From NCBI GenBank assembly GCA_903922545.1, contig CAIXUE010000322.1, positions 1 through 23,184 of the forward strand: a DNA stretch of 23,184 nt, given 5' to 3'. A program made the position numbers and the translations under genes. Positions 7,585 through 15,220 of this stretch are shown here, piece after piece; within the stretch, counting starts at the first letter, position 1; each line of letters starts with the position of its first letter. This DNA is from an uncultured Alphaproteobacteria bacterium (GTDB lineage Bacteria > Pseudomonadota > Alphaproteobacteria > Micropepsales > Micropepsaceae). A model generated the notes under the pieces. That model made no database searches, was not told the origin of the DNA, and was given only the letters and a program-made list of their open reading frames with translations.

Positions 7585-8349
7585 TCACCCGCCCACGAAG
7601 TAACGCACCGTCAGATAAAGAATGGACGGGCAGACCAGGCAGCCAAAGCCGGTGTGAAAGGTGGCGACCAGCGCGCCATAAGGCACCAGCTTGGGATCGG
7701 TCGCCGCCAGGCCGCCGCTGACGCCGCTGACCGTTCCCATCAAACCGCCATACGCCATCGCCGAACGCGGATTGTCGAGACCGATATATTTGGCGGCAAG
7801 CGGCGTGCCCACCATCACCAGAATGGCCTTGAACACGCCGGTCGCGATGGCCAGCGCCAGCAGTGTGGAGGAAGCGCCGATCGCCGTTCCCGTCACGCCG
7901 CCCACAATATAAGTGACGGCGCCGGCGCCAATGGTGGTCAGGCTGACCGCATCGGTAAAGCCATAGGCCCGCGCCACCGCGACACCCACGGCGAAAGGAA
8001 TAAAGGTGCCCAGCGCGATGGACACCGCGCCCAGCAGGCCCGCGCGTTTGGCCTGCGCGACATTGACCTCAAACGCCGTGCCGACAATGGCGAAATCGCG
8101 AAACAGATTGCCGCCCATCAAGCCCACACCGGCAAACATGGGAAGATCGGCAAGACCGTTCTGCTTGTGCGCGATCCGCCCGCCGATATAGGCCAGGATC
8201 AGACCCACCACGATGGCAATGGCCGAACCGTGAATGCGGCCTTTGGTGAGATATTTGGAAACCAGATGCGAGAAATACATCACCACGCCAACCAGCGCGA
8301 AAGCGGTGACAAGACCCTCGGCTTTGAAGAGGCCAGACAGATAGCTCAT
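7585..8349 (-). CDS. madM: Malonate transporter subunit MadM
   Basis: 254 aa integral inner-membrane protein with about seven to eight hydrophobic segments. It is the large subunit of the MadL/MadM malonate carrier, known in Malonomonas and pseudomonads to import malonate with sodium or protons. Landmarks include FSHLVSKYLTKGRIHGSAIAI near the N-terminus, MFAGVGLMGGNLFRDFAIV in the middle, GGLMGTVSGVSGGLAATDPKL near residue 210 and the C-terminal FHTGFGCLVCPS. The ATG at 8349 overlaps the madL stop by four bases (ATGA), so the two are translationally coupled. It is the last gene of the matB-madL-madM unit. There is no room for a terminator: the convergent isomerase gene ends 7 bases away. Confidence 0.92.
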   Translation of the reverse strand: MSYLSGLFKAEGLVTAFALVGVVMYFSHLVSKYLTKGRIHGSAIAIVVGLILAYIGGRIAHKQNGLADLPMFAGVGLMGGNLFRDFAIVGTAFEVNVAQAKRAGLLGAVSIALGTFIPFAVGVAVARAYGFTDAVSLTTIGAGAVTYIVGGVTGTAIGASSTLLALAIATGVFKAILVMVGTPLAAKYIGLDNPRSAMAYGGLMGTVSGVSGGLAATDPKLVPYGALVATFHTGFGCLVCPSILYLTVRYFVGG

Positions 8350-8804
8350 GACGCCCTCCGCGAGGCCGGCGGTTCAGTCGGCAAGGGCCCCGACGGGCCG
8401 CCCAGCGCGGCATCTTCGATATAAGGCTCGGGCGCCGCGCCGCCGTCTTTTCCTTTGCCGATGCGGCTGATGATTCCAACCATGGCGGCGGAACAGAAGA
8501 CCGAAGCCGCGCCGGCCACCAGCACCATGGGGCCGCTTTTCACCGCAGCCAGCACATTCTGCTGCGCGGCCATGGCCACGATGATCGGGATGTACATGGT
8601 GGCCCAGAATTCCACGCCCAGCTTGATGCCCGGCGTCAGCGCACCGCGATTTTCAAGCCAGACACGGCTGGCGACCAGGAAAATCATGGCAAAGCCCACG
8701 CCGCCGACATTGGCCTGCACATGCAGAAGCTGACCCAGCATGTCGCCGATCGCCACGCCCAGAAGCGTGGCCACGGCCATGATTGCAGTGCCGTAAATTG
8801 TCAA
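8346..8804 (-). CDS. madL: Malonate transporter subunit MadL (TTG start)
   Basis: 152 aa membrane protein with about four hydrophobic segments, the small subunit of the malonate carrier. The N-terminus TIYGTAIMAVATLLGVAIGD and the following VQANVGGVGFAMIFL are characteristic of MadL. The start is TTG at 8802-8804: no in-frame ATG fits the family's N-terminus, and a GGGGG ribosome site lies about 5 bases before it. It begins 14 bases after the matB stop and overlaps madM by four bases. The C-terminal about 25 residues (rich in Pro, Glu, Gly) extend beyond the usual length of roughly 130 aa and look unstructured. Confidence 0.9.
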   Translation of the reverse strand: MTIYGTAIMAVATLLGVAIGDMLGQLLHVQANVGGVGFAMIFLVASRVWLENRGALTPGIKLGVEFWATMYIPIIVAMAAQQNVLAAVKSGPMVLVAGAASVFCSAAMVGIISRIGKGKDGGAAPEPYIEDAALGGPSGPLPTEPPASRRAS

Positions 8805-8818
8805 GCTGCCCCCTGATG

Positions 8819-10303
8819 TTATTCGTACAGAGTTTTGAATTTTTCTCTCAGCAGATTTTTCTGAACCTTGCCCATGGTGTTGCGCGGCAATTCGTCCACG
8901 AACAAAACCCGTTTTGGCATTTTAAACCGGGCCAGGCTACCTTCCAGCCGCGATAAAATATCTTTTTCGGCAAGGCCCGTGCTGATCACCACCGCGGTGA
9001 CGCCTTCGCCGAAATCGCCATGCGGCAACCCGATCACGGCGCTTTCCTGCACGCCGGCAATCGCATCGATCAGACTCTCAATTTCCTTGGGGTAAACATT
9101 ATAGCCGCCGGTGATGACAAGATCCTTGCCGCGCCCAACGATATAAACATAACCATCCTCATCAATCCGCCCCAGATCGCCGGTGATGAAAAATCCGTCG
9201 CCGCGAAATTCCGCCTTGGTTTTTTCCGGCATGCCCCAATAGCCCAGAAACACATTGGGACCCCGCACTTCGATCGTGCCGATCTCGCCTTGCGCCAGCT
9301 CCGCACCTTTGTCATCGGCGATGCGCAGCTGCGTGCCCGGAAGCGGAAAGCCCACCGAACCGGGCACTCTGCGTCCATCGTAAGGGTTGGAGGTGTTCAT
9401 GTTGGTTTCGCTCATGCCATAGCGTTCCAAAATGTGATGGCCCGTGCGGGCGAACCATTGGGCATGGGTGTCGGCCAGCAGCGGCGCTGAACCGGAAACA
9501 AATAGCCGGATATGTTTTGTCGCTTCCTGCGTCAGCCGGGCATCTTTCAGCAGCCTGACATAGAAAGTGGGAACGCCCATCATGCTGGTGGCATGCGGAA
9601 GCTCACGGAAAATCTCGTCCACGTCGAATTTGGGCAGGAAGATCATGCAGGCGCCCGCCACCAGGCAGACATTGGTGGCCACAAACAGTCCGTGAATATG
9701 AAAGACCGGCAGGGCGTGGATCAGCACATCGCGGCTGGTGAATTGCCAAAGATCCTTCAGCACAAAAGCATTCGACACCAGATTGCCATGGCTGAGCATG
9801 GCGCCCTTGGAGCGCCCGGTGGTGCCTGAGGTATAAAGAATCGCCGCCAGATCATTGACCTTCACCGGCACATTGGAAAAATCCGCACTCTGGCGCGCCG
9901 CCTCTTCCACCAGCGTTCCGCCAAGCCCGTCATCCGCCAGGGTCAAAATCGTCATGCTGGAATTGAGCGCGGCAATGACGTCACGGCTTTTGGGCGCGCA
10001 GACAAAAAGCCGGGGCTGCGCATCCTTGATGAAATAATCCAGCTCGGGCGCGGTATAGCCGGTGTTCAGCGGCAGATAGACGGCGCCGGCGCGCAGGCAC
10101 GCCAGATACAGGAAAATCGCCTCGGGACTTTTTTCCACCTGCACAGCGACGCGGTCGCCCGGTTTGACACCATGGGCCAGCAGCACATGGGCAAAACGCC
10201 CCGCCTGATCAAATGTCTCGCCATAGCTGATGGCGCTACGGCCCGGCGGCTTCAGGAAGATATTGTTGCGGTGCGGCGCGGCGAAATGCGCAAAAAGATC
10301 CAT
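8819..10303 (-). CDS. matB: Malonyl-CoA synthetase (malonate--CoA ligase)
   Basis: 494 aa, close to the about 500 aa of characterised MatB. It activates malonate with ATP and CoA to malonyl-CoA in the cytoplasm. ANL-superfamily motifs in order: YTSGTTGRSKG (157-167, phosphate-binding loop), ERYGMSETNMNTSNPYDG (A5 region, matching the Rhodopseudomonas-type MatB signature), ITGDLG, GRGKDLVITGGYNVYPKEIE (hinge), and NTMGKVQKNLLR with the catalytic C-terminal Lys. It is the first gene of an operon with the malonate carrier madLM, so imported malonate is probably turned straight into malonyl-CoA for fatty acid, polyketide or storage-polymer synthesis. No malonyl-CoA decarboxylase (matA) or regulator (matR, GntR family) is in view. 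Confidence 0.95.
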   Translation of the reverse strand: MDLFAHFAAPHRNNIFLKPPGRSAISYGETFDQAGRFAHVLLAHGVKPGDRVAVQVEKSPEAIFLYLACLRAGAVYLPLNTGYTAPELDYFIKDAQPRLFVCAPKSRDVIAALNSSMTILTLADDGLGGTLVEEAARQSADFSNVPVKVNDLAAILYTSGTTGRSKGAMLSHGNLVSNAFVLKDLWQFTSRDVLIHALPVFHIHGLFVATNVCLVAGACMIFLPKFDVDEIFRELPHATSMMGVPTFYVRLLKDARLTQEATKHIRLFVSGSAPLLADTHAQWFARTGHHILERYGMSETNMNTSNPYDGRRVPGSVGFPLPGTQLRIADDKGAELAQGEIGTIEVRGPNVFLGYWGMPEKTKAEFRGDGFFITGDLGRIDEDGYVYIVGRGKDLVITGGYNVYPKEIESLIDAIAGVQESAVIGLPHGDFGEGVTAVVISTGLAEKDILSRLEGSLARFKMPKRVLFVDELPRNTMGKVQKNLLREKFKTLYE

Positions 10304-10391
10304 GGGTCGTGTTGCCCGAAAAGGTGATCGCGATTAGCTTTGACAGACTTATTTCATATTCCCGCCCGCCACAATCCAAACAGGAATCCCC
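10304..10391. promoter_or_regulatory. Divergent intergenic region, matB operon / alpha-beta hydrolase
   Basis: 88 bases between two divergent start codons, expected to carry both promoters. On the plus strand a perfect TTGACA lies at 10340-10345, but no good -10 stands 16-18 bases downstream; the AT-rich CATATT follows only about 10 bases later. An AGGAA ribosome site precedes the hydrolase ATG at 10392 with about 5-base spacing. No operator symmetry that I can defend. Confidence 0.4.
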
Positions 10392-12371
10392 ATGCGCGCT
10401 CACGGCTTTTGCGGATTCATCGCCCTTCTGGCCCTTTGTTCTTCCGCCCATGCGGCGGTGACAAAATTCGACATCGTCTCGCGCCAGGCAGCGGCGCTGG
10501 ATGGCAAATCCTTCGGCGCAGGCGGCACGGTGACGCGCATTCTGGCCCGCGCGACGTTTGCACTAAAGCCTTCCGATCCGCGCGATGCAGTGGTGGCCGA
10601 TATCGCGTCGGGCCCGCGCAACGCGGCCGGCCTGGTCGAAGCCACCACCGATGTGATGATCCTGCGCCCGCAGCATCCCAATGGCGTGATGATCCTGGAA
10701 TTGCCCAATCGCGGCGGCGCACTGATCCTGAATTTCGCCAATGACAGCCAGGACACAGCCACACCCGCCGGCCCGGGCCCGCGCGGCTTCGGCCTGGAAA
10801 AAGCCGGCGACGCCGGCAACGGCTTTCTGTTCGATCATGGCTTCACCCTGGTGGAGGTGGGCTGGCAGGGCGATGTGCGGCCCGGCAGCGGCGTTGGCCT
10901 GCAAGCCCCCATCGCCGCCGGCATCACCGGTCCATCGCGCGATCAATGGACTTTTAACGACACCGATCACGTCAAGCGCGTGACGTTGTCTTATCCCGCA
11001 GCCCAGCCTTTCAAGGCAAAGCTGACAGAACATATTGTGCCTGATGCACCGGCCACCATGCCGGCGGGGCTCAGCTTCAAATTCATTGACGCCTCCACGA
11101 TTGAGATCACCCGCGCGGCCGATGCCAAAGTTGGCGAAGTGTATGACTTCAATTACACGGCGCGCGATCCGGCCTTGATGGGCATGGGCTTTGCCGCCTT
11201 GCGCGATGTCGGCTCTTTCCTGCGCTATGACACCAGCAGCGCCAATCCCATCGCGGCGGACGGCAAGTCCGGCATCACCCACGCCATCGCCACCGGCGTA
11301 TCGCAATCGGGCCGCGCTTTGCGCGACATGCTGTATTTCGGCTTCAACCAGGATGAACAGAGCCGGCGGGTTTTCGACGGCATGCTGCCGCTTATTCCCG
11401 GCGCGCGGCGCAGCTTCACCAATGCCCGTTTCGCCCAGCCGGGGCGCAATCCCGGCCCGTTGCTGGACCGGCTTTATCCGGTGGATCAGTTTCCCTTCAC
11501 GTACAGCACCCAAACAGACTCCTTCACCGGCAAGCGTGACGGCGTGCTGGCCCGCTGCACCGCCAGCAACACCTGCCCCCGTATCATCGAAATGGATTCG
11601 GAATTTGAATTCTGGGGCTCGCATGCCGCGCTGAATGTCGCCGACGCCAAGGGCAACGCCATTCCCGTGCCGCAGAATGTGCGTTTCTTCCTGATCACCG
11701 GCGCCCAGCATGGCAGTTCCGGCGACGGCATTTCCCGCCCCAGCGCGATGTGCGCCCTGCCTTCTTCGCCGGTGCGCAGCACGCCCTTGGTGCGCGCTTT
11801 GATCCTGGATCTGGATGCCTGGGTGCGAAATGACACAACGCCGCCCGACAGCCGCTATCCCAGCGTTACCGATCACACATTGGTCGCGGCCAAGGATGCC
11901 TATCCGCCGATTCCGCCGCTGCCTTTCAAGGGGCAATACACCAAAGCCAATTGGGTGGAGCAGACGCCGGACGGTCCGGTGGTGCGCGGCGAATATCCCT
12001 TGCTGGTGCCCAAGGCCGGGGCTGACGGAAACGGCATCGCCGGTGTGCGCCTGCCCATCGTGTCGGTGCCGCGTGCGACATATGTCGGCTGGGATCCGGA
12101 AGTGAATTCGTCGTCGCCCGAAGGGCTCTGCACCCAGGCGGGCGGCACACTTCCTTTCGCCGCAACCAAGGCCCAGCGCGAGGCGGCGCATGATCCGCGC
12201 CCCTCGACACAAGAGCTTTATCCCACGGCGGATATATATGTGAGCAAGGTACGCGCGGCGGCGGACCAGCTTGTGGCGGCCCGCCTGATGCTGCAAGAGG
12301 ATGCTGACGCGGCGGTCAAGGCCGCGGGCGAAGGCAAGCTGGCCAAACTTCCGGCCGGCGTCAGCAACTGA
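10392..12371 (+). CDS. Secreted alpha/beta hydrolase-domain protein (Abhydrolase_10 / PF20091-like)
   Basis: 659 aa with a Sec signal (residues 1-22, LLALCSSAHAA), so periplasmic or secreted. The first 250 residues are a beta-rich region with RPQHPNGVMILELPNRGG (92-109) typical of this large hydrolase family. The nucleophile elbow is GVSQSG with Ser304. An acidic segment EMDSEFEFWG follows, and GAQHG near residue 444 supplies a plausible catalytic His. It therefore looks like a serine esterase or lactonase of unknown substrate. The length is normal for the family. It is followed after 26 bases by a solute-binding protein gene on the same strand, so the hydrolysis product might be bound by that protein (inference). 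AGGAA precedes the start. Confidence 0.82.
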   Translation: MRAHGFCGFIALLALCSSAHAAVTKFDIVSRQAAALDGKSFGAGGTVTRILARATFALKPSDPRDAVVADIASGPRNAAGLVEATTDVMILRPQHPNGVMILELPNRGGALILNFANDSQDTATPAGPGPRGFGLEKAGDAGNGFLFDHGFTLVEVGWQGDVRPGSGVGLQAPIAAGITGPSRDQWTFNDTDHVKRVTLSYPAAQPFKAKLTEHIVPDAPATMPAGLSFKFIDASTIEITRAADAKVGEVYDFNYTARDPALMGMGFAALRDVGSFLRYDTSSANPIAADGKSGITHAIATGVSQSGRALRDMLYFGFNQDEQSRRVFDGMLPLIPGARRSFTNARFAQPGRNPGPLLDRLYPVDQFPFTYSTQTDSFTGKRDGVLARCTASNTCPRIIEMDSEFEFWGSHAALNVADAKGNAIPVPQNVRFFLITGAQHGSSGDGISRPSAMCALPSSPVRSTPLVRALILDLDAWVRNDTTPPDSRYPSVTDHTLVAAKDAYPPIPPLPFKGQYTKANWVEQTPDGPVVRGEYPLLVPKAGADGNGIAGVRLPIVSVPRATYVGWDPEVNSSSPEGLCTQAGGTLPFAATKAQREAAHDPRPSTQELYPTADIYVSKVRAAADQLVAARLMLQEDADAAVKAAGEGKLAKLPAGVSN

Positions 12372-12397
12372 AGATTGATCAACAGAAAGCAGATATT

Positions 12398-13171
12398 ATG
12401 AAACACGCATTGTCATTGGCCGTGATGCTTGGCCTTGCTTTGGGAACCGCCAACGCCGCACTGGCGCAGGCAAAAGGCGACGTCTCGCTGATCGCACCGG
12501 GCGGCGACAAGGCCGCGATTGAAGCCATGATCCCCGGCTTTGAAGCCAAGAACCCCGGCATCAAGGTGAAAGCCACATTCGGTTCGGGCCTGGGCACCAA
12601 GAAGCAGGTCGCCGATGGCGATGCCTTTGACGTCTTCATCGTGCAGCCGCCTTATCCGGCGGTGCTGGCGTCGGGCAATGTCGATACCAAAACCCACAAG
12701 ACCCTGGCCAGTGTCGCGGTGGGCGTGGTGGTGAAAGAGGGTTCGCCCAAGCCCGACATTTCCACCGGTGACGCGGTGAAGAAATTGCTGCTGTCGGCAA
12801 AGTCGGTGACCTATCCCGATCCCAAGGGCGGCGCTACGGCCGGCGTCAGCTTTGAAAAGACTCTCGACCAGCTCGGCATCACCGATCAGGTCAAAGCCAA
12901 GATCAAGCGCGCCAATGGCGGCGACGGCGCCATGCAAATGGTGGCCAAGGGCGACGTCGAAGTCGGCCTGACATTCCTCAGCGAAATGGAAACCCCCGGC
13001 ATTGAAGTGCTGGGCCCGCTGCCCCGCTCCATCTCCACCCCCACGGTGCTGGATGGCTTTGTCTCGGCCCATGCCGTCAATCCACCCGCGGCCAAGCTGC
13101 TGCTGGATTATCTGGCCTCGGCTGATGCGGCGAAAATCTACAAAAAATACCGCATGCAGCCGGGTGGCTGA
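12398..13171 (+). CDS. Second orphan ModA-like extracellular solute-binding protein
   Basis: 257 aa. A Sec signal (about residues 1-24, cleavage near NAALAQA) sends it to the periplasm. The fold is type 2 periplasmic binding protein, related to ModA/SBP_bac_11: FDVFIVQPPYPAVLASG (middle strand), VVVKEGSPKPDIST, and YPDPKGGATAGVSFEKTLDQLGI. The segment 'VxKxGxPxPDIST' is shared with the protein at 4521-5252, so the two are distant paralogues. No ABC permease or ATPase is nearby. It probably forms an operon with the upstream hydrolase (26-base gap). Ligand unknown. Confidence 0.8.
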   Translation: MKHALSLAVMLGLALGTANAALAQAKGDVSLIAPGGDKAAIEAMIPGFEAKNPGIKVKATFGSGLGTKKQVADGDAFDVFIVQPPYPAVLASGNVDTKTHKTLASVAVGVVVKEGSPKPDISTGDAVKKLLLSAKSVTYPDPKGGATAGVSFEKTLDQLGITDQVKAKIKRANGGDGAMQMVAKGDVEVGLTFLSEMETPGIEVLGPLPRSISTPTVLDGFVSAHAVNPPAAKLLLDYLASADAAKIYKKYRMQPGG

Positions 13172-13182
13172 TGCCCCACTGA

Positions 13183-13908
13183 TTACCGCCCGCCGGCAGA
13201 AATTCCGGCGGGCAGTTTCAGCAATTGCCCAGGCGCCAACGCGCGGGGCGTAAAGCGCGCTTCCAGAACCGCGCCGTGGAAATAATCCACTTTATTCATG
13301 CGTGTGCCGATTGAGGCGCGGCCCGGCCCTTGCGGCGTGAAGGCCAGCGCCACTTCGCCTTCCAGAACACCATTCACATAAGAGCGATAGGTTTTACCGT
13401 CATAGGTTTGCGCCACGGCATACCAGCGGCCCAGCGGATGCAGCTTCTCTTTGAAGCTCAGCGCCTGATCATACGTGTCGCCATGGGTGAAGGCGTCGAG
13501 ATACCATTGATTGCCCTCTACCCGGATTTCAAACGTAAAGCGGGCATTGGGATCCTTGGTGCCGCCCGGCAGTGCCGCCAACCCAGTCTTGGGATCGATC
13601 GCCGCCAGATGAAACCAGCGCTGCTGCTCCGGCCCGCCGTCGGGACGGAAAATTGCTTCAAAGCTGAAGCGTGTGAAACCGGCCAGCGGATGATTTTCGA
13701 CCCAGATGCCGTCAGGCGCGCCATGAAACAGAACCGCCTTGCCCGCTTTGGTCTCAATCAGTTGCGGATTGCCTTCCACCGTTGTTTTGAAGCCGCCGAT
13801 ATTTTCCAGCCGGTTGAAACGCCAGAGCGTCTGGCGCGGCACGTCTTTCGCCAACGCGCCCATGGCGACAAGACAAAACCCCAACAAAAACTTGCTAAAA
13901 TATTTCAT
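13183..13908 (-). CDS. Secreted LamG / concanavalin A-like domain protein
   Basis: 241 aa. The start at 13906-13908 opens a Sec signal (MKYFSKFLLGFCLVAMGALA) and has GTGAGG upstream; the ATG 24 bases further upstream would add MLKRREAR and overlap the lactonase gene. The mature part is a single jelly-roll like LamG_3: FSFEAIFRP (strand), WFHLAAIDPKTG, FTFEIRVEGNQWYLDAF, RWYAVAQTYDGKTYRSYVNGVLEGE (the typical 'avtyDGkt.rlYvNG' signature), then RASIGTRMNKVDYFHGAVLEARF. Such domains bind carbohydrate or act as adhesion modules. No catalytic glycosidase residues are recognisable. It follows the lactonase-like gene by 7 bases and is surely co-transcribed. Confidence 0.8.
   Translation of the reverse strand: MKYFSKFLLGFCLVAMGALAKDVPRQTLWRFNRLENIGGFKTTVEGNPQLIETKAGKAVLFHGAPDGIWVENHPLAGFTRFSFEAIFRPDGGPEQQRWFHLAAIDPKTGLAALPGGTKDPNARFTFEIRVEGNQWYLDAFTHGDTYDQALSFKEKLHPLGRWYAVAQTYDGKTYRSYVNGVLEGEVALAFTPQGPGRASIGTRMNKVDYFHGAVLEARFTPRALAPGQLLKLPAGISAGGR
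13188..13213. terminator. Perfect 9-bp hairpin between convergent genes (weak bidirectional terminator candidate)
   Basis: Arms gcccgccgg (13188-13196) and ccggcgggc (13205-13213) with an 8-base loop. It lies 17 bases after the solute-binding protein stop and inside the last codons of the LamG gene on the other strand. There is only a short TTT on the plus side and no T-run on the minus side, so intrinsic termination is uncertain. Confidence 0.35.
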
Positions 13909-13915
13909 GCGGGCC

Positions 13916-15082
13916 TCACGGCGCTTTAACAAACAGGATCGAGCCGGGCTGGCCCATCTTCAATTCCTGGCCCGTGGGCGTCAGGCTGCCGGTGCCAGCG
14001 TCACGGCGAAAGATCACCACATCGTCGGAATTCTGGTTGGCGGCGAAGAGATAGCGCCCGCTGGGATCAATGGTGATGTTGCGCGGGCTTTTGCCCATCG
14101 ACGCAATTCTGTCTTTTGCGCTGAGACCACCGGTTTTGGGATCGACCGCAAAATCCACAACACTGTCATCGCCACGGTTGGAGACATAAACAAAGCGGCC
14201 ATCGCGGCTGATGGCGATTTCCGCCGTGCTGTTTTTGCCGGTGAAATTGTGCGGCAGGGTCGAGATCTGCTGGATCTCCCGCAAAGTCCCGCCATCCACC
14301 GCAAAGACACTGACTTTGGAATCCGTCTCATGGTTGACATAGAGAAACTGCCCGCCCGGCGACAGCGCCAGCCGCCGCGGCCCCGCGCCGGGGCTGGTCT
14401 TCACATAAGGCGGATTGAAAGGATGGAAGGACGGCTTATCGGCATTGAAGCGGTAGGTATAAATCCGGTCCAGCCCCAGTTCGGTGACAAAGGCATAGGC
14501 GCCGTCCTGGCTGAAAACCACGCCATGGGTATGGGCGCCATTGGTCTGTTTGGGGCTGAGCGCCGGCCCTGTGTGATGGTCGTGATAAAACGGCGCGCCC
14601 AATTTTCCGCCCGCCAGGATGGGCAGCGCGGTGAAGGCCGAATTGTTCTGTTCGACATTCCGGTTCTTGAACGTAAAGCTGTAATCGGTGACCACCACCG
14701 CCTTGCCGCCCGGCGCCACGATCACCTGATTGGGCAAGCCGCCGCCGGCCGGGGCCTTGTTCAGAAAGGTCAGCTTGCCGGTCTTGCCGTCAATGGCGAA
14801 GGCGCTGACCGTATCGCCGCCATTGGCCGCATCCGCCGTCTGCCAGTTGACGGCATAGAGATATTTTCCATCCGGCGTGGCGGTGACATAGGCGGGATTG
14901 ACCGTGGCCGCGGCCAGGCCCAGCGGCGTCAGCGTGTCCTTGTCCGGCGAAAAGCGCCAGGCATAGATGCCTTGGGCGCTGGACGGCGCATCGGTATAGC
15001 TGCCGGCATACACGAAATAATCGTCAGCCGCGGCGGCGGGCATGGTCAGGGCGACCAGGATTGCAAGGATCAGCCGGTTCAA
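13916..15082 (-). CDS. Exported 7-bladed lactonase-like protein (6-phosphogluconolactonase/Lactonase_7_bladed family)
   Basis: 388 aa with a Sec signal (MNRLILAILVALTMPAAAA), so it acts in the periplasm and is not the cytoplasmic pentose-phosphate enzyme Pgl. The repeated blade pattern 'xxxSPDGxxxYVxNxxxDxxxxFxxDxxTGxL' is clear: ATPDGKYLYAVNW, SQDGAYAFVTELGLDRIYTYRF, SPGGQFLYVNHETDSKVSVFAV, SRDGRFVYVSNRGDDSVVDFAV, DPSGRYLFAANQNSDDVVIF. HTHGVVF in the middle is typical of the family. A likely role is hydrolysis of sugar lactones made by periplasmic dehydrogenases such as the PQQ enzyme encoded divergently 138 bases away. GGGGAG stands 6 bases before the ATG. Cycloisomerase-like members of the fold exist, so exact activity is open. 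Confidence 0.87.
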   Translation of the reverse strand: MNRLILAILVALTMPAAAADDYFVYAGSYTDAPSSAQGIYAWRFSPDKDTLTPLGLAAATVNPAYVTATPDGKYLYAVNWQTADAANGGDTVSAFAIDGKTGKLTFLNKAPAGGGLPNQVIVAPGGKAVVVTDYSFTFKNRNVEQNNSAFTALPILAGGKLGAPFYHDHHTGPALSPKQTNGAHTHGVVFSQDGAYAFVTELGLDRIYTYRFNADKPSFHPFNPPYVKTSPGAGPRRLALSPGGQFLYVNHETDSKVSVFAVDGGTLREIQQISTLPHNFTGKNSTAEIAISRDGRFVYVSNRGDDSVVDFAVDPKTGGLSAKDRIASMGKSPRNITIDPSGRYLFAANQNSDDVVIFRRDAGTGSLTPTGQELKMGQPGSILFVKAP

Positions 15083-15220
15083 TGCGTTTCTCCCCGGTCC
15101 ATCAGACTGTGGAATTGCTTTTGCGTCAAACCATGCTGCGCCGCAAAAATCGCATAAGACACTCAGGCATTGCGCGAAAATCGGTTATCCTTCCTGCAAC
15201 AGCGTTGGGGAGCCGGACGA
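15083..15220. promoter_or_regulatory. Divergent control region between lactonase and PQQ dehydrogenase genes
   Basis: 138 bases separate the two start codons, and each has a good ribosome site (GGGGAG on both sides). A shared regulatory region for lactone-producing and lactone-hydrolysing enzymes is plausible. I find several TTGC-containing words but no -35/-10 pair with correct spacing that I would defend. Confidence 0.4.

Noticed and set aside
10340..10359. Perfect TTGACA followed by CATATT as a full promoter
   Set aside because: The spacing is only about 10 bases, far below the 16-18 needed, so it is noted only as a possible -35.
10563..12296. Minus-strand open frame of 577 codons opposite the alpha/beta hydrolase
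   Set aside because: Arg/Gly/His-rich shadow of a GC-rich gene with a visible signal peptide and nucleophile elbow on the plus strand.
13916..15082. Idea that this is the cytoplasmic pentose-phosphate 6-phosphogluconolactonase
   Set aside because: It has a clear Sec signal peptide and sits beside periplasmic quinoprotein genes, with no zwf or edd nearby.
13739..15157. Plus-strand open frame of 472 codons opposite the lactonase gene
   Set aside because: Antisense shadow; the minus-strand protein has a signal peptide and five clear propeller blades.
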